Part shown: piece after piece, positions 22,901-35,640 of the stretch
How positions within the stretch are numbered: position 1 is the stretch's first letter
How the letters are laid out: every line of letters begins with the position of its first letter
From: Puffinus mauretanicus
Lineage: Eukaryota > Chordata > Aves > Procellariiformes > Procellariidae
DNA length: 64,000 nt
Direction of reading: 5' to 3'
NCBI GenBank assembly: GCA_023333565.1
Contig: JAJKFH010002749.1
Coordinates: forward strand, 434,001-498,000
Position numbers and translations under genes: made by a program
Notes under the pieces: generated by a model
The model's input: the letters and a program-made list of their open reading frames with translations, nothing else
The model's database searches: none
What the model was told of the DNA's origin: nothing

Positions 22901-25900
22901 AGTCGGAACAGAAAGCTGGTCTTGCTGCTCCCCAACAAAACCTTTTTAACAAAGCATAACACAGTGTAAAGAGTGAACATCTGTCATGGTCATCTCCTAG
23001 ACTAAAGAACAGGCAGGCATGCACCATTTCAAACACTAATAAAGCAATCACGTAGTAAAACAATTGCATATTATCAGCAAATCTAAAATGTTAAGCTACT
23101 CAAATACTGTTATAAGCAGACAATAGTATATGAAGCACACCTGCATGTAAATATAATTTCTACAGCTGAAATGGTTTAAACCAATGTAGATAACATAAGA
23201 ACAGTACCAGAAAATGTCAAGGAGGCTGAAAGAAAATGAAGCATGTTTCTCACCTCTTGGAAGCTGTGGGAAAATACATATTTAAATAGAAATCCTTGCA
23301 ATTAGCAGCTCAGGGCACAGTGGCTCTTCTTGTAGGACCTGATTTTTTTCTTGTAAGTGTTCCTCAAAGTGGTACTTTACTCTTGCAGAGCTACTGCTGT
23401 TCTCTGTATTTGCCATCACCCTTTCACAACTGTCAATTCTTTAGCATTATTTACAAATTCGCAGTATTTGGACTTTTACAGTATTTGTAAGCTTTCTTTG
23501 TTAGAACAAATGAATGAGATTATCCAATATCATTTACTTATACAGCGGTCCTTTTTCATTTCTAGTCAATCTCCCTTCCAGTCTACTTGGCAAGCAGTCT
23601 TTTTGATCATTGGAAGCTGATACTGGGCATCCAAAGTGGCTCCAGCCTGTCTTTTATCTGCCAGGCAGTACTCAGAGACCGATCTAACCTTTGGTGCAAA
23701 TTAAAGCAGCCTCAGGGCATGCAAATTTATGTTGCCAGGAAGGGTTCCCTGCGGACCTGCTGAAGATCCCCAGGTCCCCATTGTGGTCCAGCTCTGCATC
23801 TGATGAACATAAAACTCCCTCCATGACAATCTCTGCCAAAATTCTCCAAAGTGTCCTTTCCGTGGCATAGAAGGGATTATACATATCCGCCTCTCTACAG
23901 GAAACAGGAGTATCCCATAAAACATGTGACTTGGTAACTTGGGTTCGAAAATTAGTCATATGTTGATTATCTTGAATTTCCCAAAGTGTTTTTTCCTGCT
24001 ACCTTTTTAAATATATCTAGCAATTATTAATAGTCAGCATAGTAATAAGAACTCTGGATCTTGCAGTAAATTTTTGTCTGTTATCGTGAGAGCAAAAGGC
24101 AAAAACCTGTGCTCTGGAGTTACTCCATATTGACACGCAGGCCCAAGGCAAAAGTAGTAAAAGTTCCTTTTCCAAAAGATTTATTTTTCTAACTGGATCT
24201 GGGAGAATAGCTTCCCAGTTTGATGGCTAGATACAGGCAGCTTGACAAAGCTGGTTTGATTGGTATCAAAACCCAAACTGTGTATTTTGACAGGGGGAAA
24301 GAAGAGGGCAGCATGGAAACTTTCCAAATTTGGGGAAAAGGCTAAGAATGATTATGAATTTGGGTCATCCCTAGGAAGAATGAGTGACTGAAACACCATA
24401 TATTACACCGGAAAGTGCAGGCGCCCCGTGTATGAAGCGGCCCTGGTATCATATCTCTTCTGGCACAGTGATTTGCTGCAAATCGACTTTTCTGACGATG
24501 TGAATCCCTGCGAGCTGCCTTTCTCACATTACCAGGTATCATTTTCTTTTTGCCTTCTATGGAAATTCCTGCTTCTCACTCCCTTGCGCATAAAGTCAAA
24601 CAGGAGCTTTGCTGTGCAAATACCTGACTAATGAAAATCCAGTACTTCCATGAAACCTCGACACCACGAACAACTCAGAGCAAGAAAAGAAAATTTTGCA
24701 GAGACAGAGACTGTCTTTTCAGAAGGACGATAGTGGAAAATAAGACTTCACCACAGGAAAGGATTAAGGACAGTTGATAAAATAATAATAACAACAACTT
24801 GTTAGGCAATAAAGTGATCAAAGGGCCTAGTTAGCAATACAGGCAGCTGCTTTCTGTTTGTCTAAGCACAGGCTGTGTCTGCTGTGTCCTATAAAGAGTG
24901 ATTACAAATGGCATGATTTTAACCTCCAGTCTCCTGAGACACCACTGAAAGTAAAGTTGTATGGTGCCTTACCCTTGACAAAAAAACCACGTGTTTTAAG
25001 TAGGGAGCATTAGAACAACTGTGCCCCCCAGAAGGTCACTGAGAAGTGGAGTCAATTCATTTAGCAGGTTGGTTTGACTTCTCAGGAAAGAAGGAGCGCA
25101 GTCTTCAGTTCTGCTCCCAAGATTTACTGAATACAACTGATGCTGTGAGCATGCATCTAACAGCCAGCAGACAGACTGCCATAGATGCTGTAGGTGACAG
25201 TCAGGTATGCAGAAGAGAGAGAAGGCAAGAAGGTGCTTTCCTAAGCAAGTAGCTTAATTCTTTATGTAGCTTAATTCTTTTAGGCACATCAGTGACTTAA
25301 TCAAGTATTTCACCTTATTTATTAAATGGAGACACTAAAATTTTTTGGTATTAAGTGTAGTGGTAAACAACTGAGAGAGGGAAACAACTAAGTCCACTTT
25401 TGCAACACCTTGTTCCCCAGCCTTTTGTCTGTGACCCATAGAGCATGAGCTACTCTGAGCTAGTACCTGCTAGTATCTGACAGTTGTGCAGCTGACAGAG
25501 GCAGAATCCCCTTCTTTGTGTGCAATGTGTCTTTTAGGAAAAAAAAAACGCTACCACATAGTGCATCCCTAAGTGCGCATATTAGATCAAGCCAGCAAAT
25601 CAAATTCTGATTTATTGAACTGCATGAAGTAGAGAAGGAAGAAGGGGGGAAGAGAACGGTGTGGGAAGAAGGAAGATACAGGAGAGTTATTCCCTTATGA
25701 GATACTGGTTAAAACTAATTTGTGCTACTAGGAAAGGAGGAAAGTGGATTGCAGTCTCAAGGCTAGGAAAGCCAAAAGTATTGCCTGGGAAAGTTGGGAA
25801 AAGCTGGGTGTTTATCAGACTAGGATGATGTTAATAATCAAATATTTTCAAGCAAGAAGATTACGTCTTCCTCGTGCTCTCTAGATTTTAGTTCAGCATC

Positions 25901-26109
25901 CTCTTAACTAGCCTGTATCCTGCTTCTATAACTCATGGCTTCTGTGAGGATAAGGCACCTTTCTTGCCCTCTGTTATGTGTTCAGGTATGGCTTTGATGA
26001 AAAGGTGCACATCTGAATCCGTTGCTTGTTTCTGACTTACTTGCCTGTTTACTGATTTATGTATTCTCCAGTCCTACAGCTGGGTCTTCCCAGTTTGTCA
26101 GGCATAGAA
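19975..26109. other. Unique non-coding sequence, no gene recognised
   Basis: The longest ORFs are 148 codons (21529-21975 plus), 115 codons (22622-22969 plus) and 91-94 codons on the minus strand. None shows a family signature. A near-perfect tandem duplication of TAGCTTAATTCTTT lies near 25250-25282. Much of 20-25 kb is AT-rich with few CpGs. Confidence 0.55.
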
Positions 26110-26123
26110 GTTTCCATGGTAAC
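26110..26123. promoter_or_regulatory. RFX-type X-box motif
   Basis: GTTTCCATGGTAAC fits the palindromic X-box pattern GTTNCCATGGNAAC bound by RFX transcription factors at every specified base. A 14-bp match with 12 fixed positions is not expected often by chance in 64 kb. No promoter or gene start is visible next to it, so a distal element or chance site remains possible. Confidence 0.4.
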
Positions 26124-26988
26124 CTTGTGAGTGAAGGTAAAACCGTGGTGGAAAGCAGCATTAAGCCAACAAGCCACCAATGTGCAGAAAAATTGCTCAG
26201 GACCAGGCTACGAAACATTCTGGCACAGTAAGTGCAGATCCTGTCTGAGACATTCATGGCTTTCTGAGCTATACTTGCACCTTTTTTCCCTTTTCCCTGT
26301 TGGCCTGCCTCTTCTTCTCTCCAGACCTAATGTAGTACCCTAACTACATTGTTAGGACATAACAATAAGACTGAATGAAAGCTAACTGAATAGCTCTGTG
26401 GCACATTTTGGAGAATGGCAGCAGTGGAGATATAAAACCAGTTCTGTGGTTAAGCAGTATTATCAAAATCAGGGTGTCTACAACCACTCTTTCAGACAAG
26501 CCAGATTATGCGTTTAAGAAGTGCATAGCCCTGTGCCATAAACCAAACTTTTTTCCAGGTTGCAGGTTGCTAGACTTACTCTGCTAGCTCAGGCAAAGTC
26601 ACCGCGTTCAAAGATCACTCTGGTACTCTCCATCATCTCCAGTCACAGCTTGAGGATGGGTGTTTTGTCCTCTTGCCTCTTTCTAGAAAGCACCTAAACT
26701 GCGCGGTCTGGTGCTGAGGCAGGAGTGCTTGTGTGTGAAGAGGGCAGAAGAGCAGGAAACAGCAGCAGTCCAAGGCTAAGGATGATGCTAAGAGCACATG
26801 GGTCTGGGAATGGAAGAGGCCAGTAATCGTGTTTATTCTTACAGGGGGACCACCGGCTCAGCAGCATCCTGGTGAGAGCCTCTGAAGCACTATCCGCAGG
26901 AGCAGGCCTCAGTCCATACTAAGAGTTTTTAGAGAACAGTTGTATCATCAACAGGAATAGGGAGTTTGGCTAGAAACATTACCAACTA
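26124..26988. other. Unique non-coding sequence, no gene recognised
   Basis: No repeat, RNA gene or coding exon is recognised between the X-box-like site and the CR1 tail. ORFs here are 70 codons or fewer. Confidence 0.5.
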
Positions 26989-27064
26989 TGGTTGGACTCA
27001 ATGATCTTAATGGTCTTTTCCAACCTAAATGATTCTATGATTCTATGATTCTATGATTCTATGA
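26989..27064 (+). mobile_element. CR1 LINE 3'-end fragment
   Basis: The terminal CR1 block (GTTGGACTCAATGATCTTAA, then TTTTCCAACCTAAATG) is followed by about four ATTCTATG-type octamer units (about 27030-27064). The insert is only about 75 bp, so this is a severely 5'-truncated copy. Its longer octamer array and good match to the CR1 end at 17.8 kb support the assignment. Confidence 0.9.
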
Positions 27065-27112
27065 CTGGCCTGGGAGAATATAGAAGGCTCTGTACTACTA
27101 CTGACACAGAGA

Positions 27113-27134
27113 AAAAAAAATAGATAGATAGATA
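27113..27134 (+). repeat. (A)8 plus (TAGA)n microsatellite
   Basis: Eight adenines run into three and a half TAGA units. It is a short simple repeat with nothing else attached. Confidence 0.8.
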
Positions 27135-27239
27135 CATTCATCCACCTTGAAATAAAACAAAAATGCACCATATTTATATGCACATCCCTGCAAGGAGGAG
27201 GTATTGCACAACACAGAGGGCCCCAGAGTCCTTGTTTAG

Positions 27240-27368
27240 CGCCGATACACCTGGCTGGTGGGCGGCTGAGCGCCCGGCTGCGGGTGTGCTGTGGCTGCAC
27301 TGCCGAGCTGGTGCCGTCGTCCCTGGAGGATGTGCTGCTGTGGCGGCTGGTGGAGCAGACAGGGGGAG
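27240..27368 (+). other. Candidate cryptic exon (CpG-rich, weak)
   Basis: A CpG-rich 129-bp segment ends at a good donor (GGGAG|GTGAGC, intron start 27369). It begins after a mediocre acceptor (TTGTTTAG|, ending 27239). One frame is open throughout and reads like a protein, with the run SLEDVLLWRLVEQTGG near its end, and the length is a multiple of three. I do not recognise a family. GC-rich DNA often keeps several frames open, and another frame is also open here, so this could well be chance. Confidence 0.15.
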
Positions 27369-30015
27369 GTGAGCCCCTCCTCAGCTGGCACCACCCCTGC
27401 TGAACCGCGGCTTGTCAGTTTAGCCTAAGGTTGGACTCTTCCTTCACTTTGAAGTTAATGTTGCACAGGGCGTGATCCTCCTCTTTCCTTGTTGTAAGTA
27501 GGATCATCACCTTATGGCAGCGTGCAACGAGAGTCTAAGCCAGAGAGGAGCCAGTGGCTGGCAGTCTTGTTTCCAAGGTCTATGTACTCCAGCTAATAGA
27601 CTCACCTGATCATCTACTCTCAGCAGATAACCATGAACTTTGAAAATTTTCTTCTTTCCACAGCTCTGTCACAGCTCAAAGGGAGTGAGCGTGTGGATTT
27701 GAAGCTGTGTTTCCGTGTGCTTTTGCTCCCAAGAATTGCTGCAGGCCGAGCATACATCCTGTCCAGCACAGTAGAACTTTCCTGGTCGAGCTTTCTGTTA
27801 CTGAATGAAGTTTTTTGAAAAATGCTCAGGGCACCCAAAGGCATGGTAGAATTTATTAAAACATGAAAACAGCCCAGACTGTCCAAGTGAAACATACTGG
27901 TAGCTCCTCCCCAGCAAAACCTGACACAGCAACACCATCACTAGCAGAGTGACAAGAAATCAATAATTATTGGCCCGAGTCACAGTGCCAAGTGGACCTA
28001 CTTGTTCAATCACGAACAGGAAGGCTGAGTTGTGAAGGGAGCTGCTGCCTTTTTCTAAAATATACTTTTTCACACTTCAGATACAAGGTGGTTTCCTTAA
28101 AGCACAATGGGTCCTGATAGAGGTGATTGCAGTTTCACAGGGACAGCAGAGTTGTTCCTGACTCTGGCGTCCTACTGCTTGTCTGTGACCAGTGAAAGCA
28201 TGTGCAATCAGTGGAAGAAGAACCATGTTCAGACTATTCTGATATTTATTCCCTCATAAAACTCAAGAGTATTTTCTAGTAACACCGCAAAGACTTGCTC
28301 CTTTTGATTTTATCAGGTCATTTAGCAGCAGTGTTTCCAGATTTTTATCTGCAGGTTTACTAATTCTCTTGCATGATCCGCTTAAACTCACAAATCTAGA
28401 GTAATCTCAAGAAAAACATTACTTAAAGATGAATTTGTGGAACTCTAGGGGACACACAGAGGCATGTAACTCAAATTTCTTTTAACTCTTAATTCTTAGT
28501 GCATTGTCTGTATGCTATGTCAAAGATAAGAGCACACCTAGTTGTGGAGCAGACTGGGATGTCCCTGCAGGCCTGGAATACCCCCTTCCCTGCCCGTCAG
28601 ACGTCACCAACAGGCACGCCTGGTTTTCAAAGATCCCCTTTTTTGTGGGGGCAAGTTATGAACCTAAAGGAGACCAGTGTTCCTGGTCTGGAACATACTG
28701 CTAGGAAAAAAACCCTCACCAAACCGTGAAAGAAGTACTTTGCCCCGATTTCTTAAAACAACAGTTTCTTCAGGTACACAAACTGGCTAATCAGCTCTGA
28801 AGAGGGATGGAGTGTTAATAACTTTTAAACCTACTCATCACTAGACCTGCTTCTTCCAGAAAGGGAGAGGTCTGACAGCTATCACATTCTGCAATACTCA
28901 GGAAAATATCTGATCACATGAGAGTGAGGCAGTGAGAAAGTCTTGCTATGGTCAGTGGGGAAAGTCTGGACCAGAAGCTCTAACAATAACGTGTATATAG
29001 AGTGAAAGAAAATGGTGTCTGTGAGTTGTTATCTGACTGCTTTGTTATTCATTGGTTCTGTCCTACTGAGGCATAATGCATTTGCTCTGCATTTGGTATT
29101 ACCACACAACCAACACAATGAAGAATCACTAATGCTCTAAGCTGCAAACTTGTGTCTCCATCTGCCACGGATTAGCCACCAGAAAAGACAACTGGTTTTG
29201 CATTAAATGCTAGAATAGCAATTACTTCTTACAACAAGGGATGGAAAAATCAGGCTGCATTTTGCTCCTCTGATGAGTGACAAGTTTCTTGCTCTGTTGC
29301 CCTGATTACTTGACCACAAGCTGCATTTTTGTAGCTCTTTTGAACTGTACCTTTAATAGCCTGGATGAAAATGTGCAAAACATTGTGTGATGCACCATGG
29401 TGAGTGCAAAACAAGGATCTGATTTTAATTATTGTGAGAATAGATTTATGCAACTGACATGATGACAGAGATAGATCTGACAGAGAAGCGTCCCGTTGAT
29501 GTAGGCGTACATCAGTGTACTCCTTTGTTTCTGTCGACATCGGTACACTTTATTGTTGCATTGGGGATAGGTGTGTAACACACTGCAAAGAGCAGGCCTA
29601 ACTGACCACTGCCTTTTCAGTTTGGTCTTAATTTATGTTTATAAAAAGCAGGTGAAAGAGATTGTCATTCTGACTGCATAGCATGTAGCAGCACCGGTTT
29701 GAAATCACAAGCAGCAAGGCAACGGGGAATTCTTCCTACAGACCTGAATTAATCTCCCTGGATGCAGTCACTGGAGGTTTCCCTTTACAGATTCGGTATC
29801 TCATGGCTACCCTGTCATCTGAAGTAGCATTTTGTCCTCTGAGGCTCTCCGGCTGGTTCCTAAAATTAGAAAAACAAAGCAGCCTGATGAAGTTCTGCCA
29901 CCTCAGAATTTTTCTTGGTCTGCTTTGACATGCCCCAGCACTTAACCTCAGCAGTGGGAAATGCTAAGCAGTTTGTCAGTGTTGGCACAAAAGCTGCTTT
30001 ACAGGATGTTTTGCG
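27369..30015. other. Unique non-coding sequence, no gene recognised
   Basis: ORFs do not exceed 96 codons and have no recognisable domain. No young repeat is visible. Confidence 0.55.
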
Positions 30016-30036
30016 TTTTTTTCTTTCTTTCTTTCT
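30016..30036 (+). repeat. T-rich (TTTC)n simple repeat
   Basis: About four TTTC units after a T run. It is short and unremarkable. Confidence 0.75.
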
Positions 30037-30629
30037 GGCCCCTTCCTGTGGAAGTTTGCTGTAATAGACTGTAAATAAATGTATAGTTAGAGTCTACATT
30101 GAAGCTGCCTGAAGCTGCTTATGGTAGTAACAAATAGTTTTCCTGTTTCTTAATCAGTATTCTTCTAACCTTAACAGCTAATTAAGAGACCACATACCGT
30201 ACATGCATCAATTTGCAGGATGCTTTTTCAGTGCTTGAATTAGCATGGCACGCAGGAAATGGCTGATGAACAAGTTAATCTGTTGGCTAGGCATTAAATT
30301 TACATCCGTTTCTGCAGCTTTTGTGGTCATCTCATTACTTCGAAAGATACACAGGCTTGAAAGGAAAACTTTCCTTCTGAATCACAGCTCTGACTTCTGT
30401 AGTTACTCTGTGCTTTAGCACCTGCAGGAGGAGGTTATATTCTGTGTCACTGCTATTTCGTTTGAAGCCTGCCTAAATTTCCCTGATAACTGGGGTGAGG
30501 AGCTTGATTTTGCCTTATCAAAACAAACTGGGGTTGTTTAGGTTGCATGCCAGGTCTCCCAGACAGAGCACGTTAGCCAGAGATTTTGTACAGTGCTTAT
30601 TGCTGTGCAAGCAAAACAAAGTGGGGACT

Positions 30630-30720
30630 TGTCCCCAGGAGCTTGCAGTCTAAGACAGGTACAGGCAGTGTGCTACGAACAAGTGAATAGTTCAATAAAC
30701 AGAGGGATTAATAGCATGTG
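30630..30720. repeat. Possible ancient LINE remnant
   Basis: GGAGCTTGCAGTCTAAGACA, followed by CAATAAACAGAGGG-like text, resembles the 3' portion of very old vertebrate LINE (L3/CR1-like) repeats that contain a 'gagcttacagtctaa' phrase. Divergence is high and the assignment is from memory. Confidence 0.3.
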
Positions 30721-33700
30721 GTTTCCTGAGGATTTCTCTCCAAGCTGATGGATGTAGATAGATATGGAGGATGATGTAAGTATTGGCGAAAGCTTGTTTG
30801 CAATTAAGAGTTTATAAAGTCTTTTCACCACCTGGATCTTGCTTTATCATGTTCTTCCTGTGGTCAGTGTCCACACAGGGGCTGTGTGTTTTCTCAATCC
30901 TGCACAGCCACCTACTAGCGGCTAATCACCTTTTTGGCTCTCCTGTCAAATTGAAAATGACAATGGATGCAGAGGTGGTCAGGGAGCCATCTGTAGGAAA
31001 CCTAGGAAGGGCAGGTAGAGCGGAAGCATAGGAGGTAAAAAAGGTATGTTGGAACTGGGAGCTATAACTGTGTTTTGAATTTTTTGTTGCTCTCAGCTTC
31101 TTCTTTCTGGTCTCCGCGGTCTTCCATGTTTTCATCAGGCAGAGGCAATTGAAGGAAGTAAAATAAATTAGTCTTTGTTGAACTTTTTGCTATTCTTGTG
31201 TAGAAGAGAGTAAGGAATCACAAACAATTATTTTCATCTTGATGGGAATTTTCCTGGAAGTAGAACATTGGTTTAGTGTTGTTCAAATCAAGGGTGTTAA
31301 AGTGAGCAGTTGCATGGGATTACTTAGAGGAGTTAATTAGGGTGAAAGGAGGGTGTCCTTAACTGGTAAGAAGTATCATGTGAGATCTTTACTTGTGTTA
31401 TCGCAAGGAATGGGACAGACCCGTGCATGAAGTTGAGGGCGAGTCAGCCAGAGCCAGGATGTCAGAATCTGGGTATAAATCATGTCAGGCAGAAAAGTCA
31501 AACACAAAACAAGTAAACAAAAGGACTGTGAAGCAGGTGGGATTAAGCTGGAAATGACACTGATGGACTTGTTGAATGTAGCTTTGAGAAGGTGTATTCT
31601 TTACACGTAAAATCCCCTGCAGTATGATGTCTGGAAACTTCCCTACCTTCCAGAGTAAGGAGCAGAATGCAGCTTGCACTGACAGCCAGCTGTACAACAG
31701 TCCGTTTTCACCGTGAAGGTTAAAACTGGGGTGGCTTTTATAAAGCCAGAGAAGCCATTCACACCCAGAAACGTGAGCAGTATGGCTGAGGAGGAAGCCA
31801 GCTGTCCTTGCTATCCCAAAAGATTAGCCCAAGAAAACAACAGAGAGGCAATAAATGAGCAACCTTCAGTAAAAAATGTTGGTAAACAAAATGCTAAATT
31901 GTTTGACAATGCAATCTGACACTTATCAGGCCGGTGCAAGTGTAAAGTCCACCTCGAAAACCTCCTTGTTTTGCCCCTGGTAAAAGCTGGCTATCTCTGC
32001 TACTGATAAATAGAGCAGTGTCATGTACAGCATTCCGGTCTCCTGATGTTAAATGATGACAAATCTGAAACGCATTCAGGATTTGCATTGGAAAAGGAGA
32101 TGAAAACCAAGGTTTTTATAGATTTTAGTTTGTGCATGCAGGGTGTGTACTATATTAAGCTAGCTTAAAAAAAGACCTAAACAAATATTAATTCCAACCT
32201 CCCTTCTTGTTAGTTGCAGAGGAAAATATGGCACAGATGCTGTCAGCCTGCAAGTGTCAAGGCAAAAAGTGTGTCTACACACTACTAAGACAAAGCTGTG
32301 AGAAATGTGTTGTTTACTTGTCCATTTTATTTTTAAATTCATATTCTAAACCATTTTAACATTTTTTACCCATCTTTATTGACCTTGAATCCTTTGTGAT
32401 AAAAACAAATTATTGCAGAGCAAAAATAAGCTGTTGAACAGAACACAGCCTGCTACGTTGCAAAATAAATTAGCAGATAATTAAAAGCAGACTCTAACCA
32501 GATTGTTTGGAGCACATTCTTCACACAGGTGGTAGTGGCTGGCATATGAATGAGGGTGAGGTGCCCCATACTGCCTTGTTAGTATAATCTTGTTAGAATG
32601 AGGTTTTTTCTTCTTTTTTGATGGATCTAGGTAGCAGCAGGGGGAAATATTTAAATGCACAGACAAGGCTTAGGGATCTGCATCAGTATAGGAGGAAGTT
32701 TCTTCTTCATCATGGTCTCTCTACAGTGTTTTAACTTCATCTGTCTTTCCAAAATGTCCCACACTAGTATGCAGGACCCTGCTCCTGTAATCTATTTAAT
32801 CCACTGGAAGGTGAAAGTATCTATCAGGAATACAATTCGTGGTAATTCCTGTGCATCAGCAGTAGCTGGAGAAGGACTAACAATGCTCAGCCTGGGAGCA
32901 GCCCATCAGACTGTTATTACAGAGACATCCTGCATTTTATGCCTGCAGCTTCTAGCAGATGCTGGTGAGATGTTAACACCTCATGAATTCACATCAGAGT
33001 TTCAGGTGTAAAGCAGTGAAAGACGTATAGCAACCTGTCTTGAACGGGCAGCTGCTGCCAATTTTGACGCTCATGTGGCATCCTGGTATTCTCAGGTTCC
33101 AGTGCTGGAGGACTGGAGGAGTTGATTGCCCTAAACATGACATCTTGAAGACCAGAGCTATGACCTCAGATGTACTGCCCCAAATGCATTCTGAAGTCTA
33201 CATACATTTTAAATTTCATTGTTGCACTATGGTTTTCCATAAACTGAAACTGTCTTTCAGAGTTCTGTCACTTTCTGTGCTTTATTAATGGCTCATGAAG
33301 TGTTGTCCTGAGTCTGGGGTTTACCTTCTAGCTGGATAAAATTGAGAAGAAAACAGACTTAACAGATCTCCAGTTTTTTTAGATGCAGGAGTAGTGTTTT
33401 TGCATGCAGAATGTGATACACAGCCACTCCATCACACATGGTCATCTGGTGTACAGTACCACTCCAGCCAGTGGAGATTGAGGAATCTTAATATGGGCGA
33501 CCAGAAATCCCATATGTGAATGCGCGTAATTGTGGCAGGAGAGCTGTTGTCTATACACTCAGGTCTGCACATTTCTTATTTCCACAAAACAATGTCTGGG
33601 AGACAGGCTTGAGGCATATGTGCTTTCATCAGCCTAACCATGAGGCAATATACTTCTCTGGTAGCTTCTTCAAAAGCACCTCCAATGGTGTTCCACTAAC

Positions 33701-34860
33701 CAGCATCACTGAGAAACTTTGAGAGAAGCCACTGTAAAAGTCATGTGGATATTTGATAGGAAGAGGGTATGCGATAGCGAGGGAAATGTTAGATGAAGGG
33801 AATGTAAGTGGTGCAAAGAAATTTGGCATCTTTTAAACACACAGAACATCTCTCAGCACTGAATACTGCATTCCACCACTTCAAGCACAAGACTAAAAAG
33901 TAAGTGTATTTCGCCTATGGCCAGGTCCTTCATCTTTTACTTAATTTAAATTGGCTTAGTTGCAAGGATTTCAGCCGAGTTGTATCAATTTCTGTTTCTG
34001 AGAATCTGGCCTACCACGTTGCTCTGTTTTTGTGATTTATTTGGTATTTCATGCCTGAGGATTCTCAGTCTTCTGAGAAAGAGCAAGAGTACAAAGTGCC
34101 TTAGAGAATATCTTAAATCATGCTGGGTGTTATTTTTAGGAGGAAGGAAAGACTTCAGGAAGCATGAGAGAAAAGGAAAATTCTTGTTTTTCAAGAGAAG
34201 CTGCTGTTTTAATGCACTCTGGCCAGTGGCAGAGCCCAGAGTGTCTCCTGAGCAGAGAAAGGAAGGCGACAGTCCTTCCAGGCTGAAGGGGGACAGTGCT
34301 TCTTCCCAGTCCATTTTAGAAAGCAGCACATCTCTAAAGCTGAGAAACTGGACAGCATTGCGTGTTAGCAATGGACAAACCCTACTCAGTTCACAGGCCT
34401 GGGAAGGCATCCAAACGGTCTCTTCATTTTTCCACCCTTCTCACCACTGTTGCCTTCTGAAACAGAAAAGATACCACTTTTGCAGTGGCAGAAGAGCCTG
34501 CTCTTCCCATTTTCTGTGATTGCAGCGCTTTATAGACCACAAAAATCTATTTATGTGGCCTCAGTGCTCTTTATATGTCAGTTCCTCCGATGCAGGTCTT
34601 TTCCAGACAGATTGTTTTTCTGTTACTCAATGCCAAAACAAAGATACACTGCATCACCTCCGACTCCTTCAAACAGTTGTCCATTTGGATACACTCAATT
34701 CTATATATTTAGCTGAAGGTCTGATCACAAAGGAGAACATGTTTTATTTCTGTAGAAACACCTCTTTTTCTCCCCATTTCCTAGAATTTGTGCACACTGG
34801 TACCTCCCAGCTCTGGGAATGCAGGCTGAGCAGCATTTCCAGCGCGGATCACTCTGAAGT
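30721..34860. other. Unique non-coding sequence, no gene recognised
   Basis: The longest ORFs are 179 codons (33980-34519 plus) and 141 codons (33985-34410 minus). They lie over each other on opposite strands, which argues against either being real. A 68-codon ORF at 31713-31919 is rich in Lys, Asn and Glu because the DNA is A-rich. No domain is recognised. Confidence 0.5.
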
Positions 34861-35640
34861 GCCTACCTTGGCCAAGCAATCTTGGAAGCCATGAGTCCTG
34901 CTGCCGCAGCCATTTCCCGCCTAAGCGGGTGAAGAGCCTGGCAAAAGAGAGCGTCTCAGAGTCGTGCGAAACACCGTGCCGCACGGCTTGCCAAGGGCTT
35001 CCCACACAGGCCAGCTTCGATGGCGGGGTAACGCTGTCACGGTCCTTGTCAGCTATTTCACAACTGCGGTACCTTTTTAAACACCTGCTTGTCCTTCTTT
35101 CACAGGTTATGCTGGAGGGACAACTGACACCACACAGATGTGATCGCGGCCCCCGCCTCGCCCCAGGGGCGCCATCTTGTGGGCAGGTGGCCATTAGCCG
35201 TGGGCGAGCTGGTCACGTCTCCCCCTTCTCCTCGAGAGGGGTCCCCGGCACCCAAGGGCTGAGGGAGTTTTGTGTGTGCACCGTGAGCTCAGGCTGCGGT
35301 TAATGTGTTAACACCCCCACTCTGCAAAGGGTCCAGGGTAAAAGGCAGCTTTGGTGGTAGCAACAGCTTCTTTGCGTCACCGCTGTGCAGAGGGTGCCTG
35401 CAGGACCCCACAGCGCTGGGTGGCGGTGGTTCAGTCTGCTTTCCTATGGTGCACGGCCTCGAGGGTTAACAAATCCAGGGCCAGGGCCCGCCACGTCCCA
35501 GCATCTTGACGCAGCGACTGGGAGACTGCCACACGTTCAGGGGTAACATGGCGTGTTGTTCCTGTGAAGACGTGCATTGCAGCCCGTACATCCTTCTCGC
35601 TGTAAGCGGCGCGTGGCTGGCCATGGGTGGCTGTCAGGCA
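34861..35640. promoter_or_regulatory. CpG-enriched patch with YY1-like site
   Basis: By eye I counted about 40 CpG dinucleotides in roughly 780 bp, far more than in the AT-rich neighbourhood. CGCCATCTTG at 35170-35179 matches the core of a YY1 site, which is often found at mammalian and avian promoters. Overlapping ORFs of 124-137 codons on both strands reflect composition. It could be a small CpG island or a promoter of an unseen transcript. No TATA box, first exon or known gene is identifiable. Confidence 0.3.

Noticed and set aside
23684..23959. 91-codon minus-strand ORF with protein-like composition
   Set aside because: No family recognised, no good acceptor ahead of it, and a second frame on the same strand is also open over the same bases.
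33980..34519. 179-codon plus-strand ORF
   Set aside because: Overlaps a 141-codon minus-strand ORF, no domain, biased by T-rich DNA; treated as chance.
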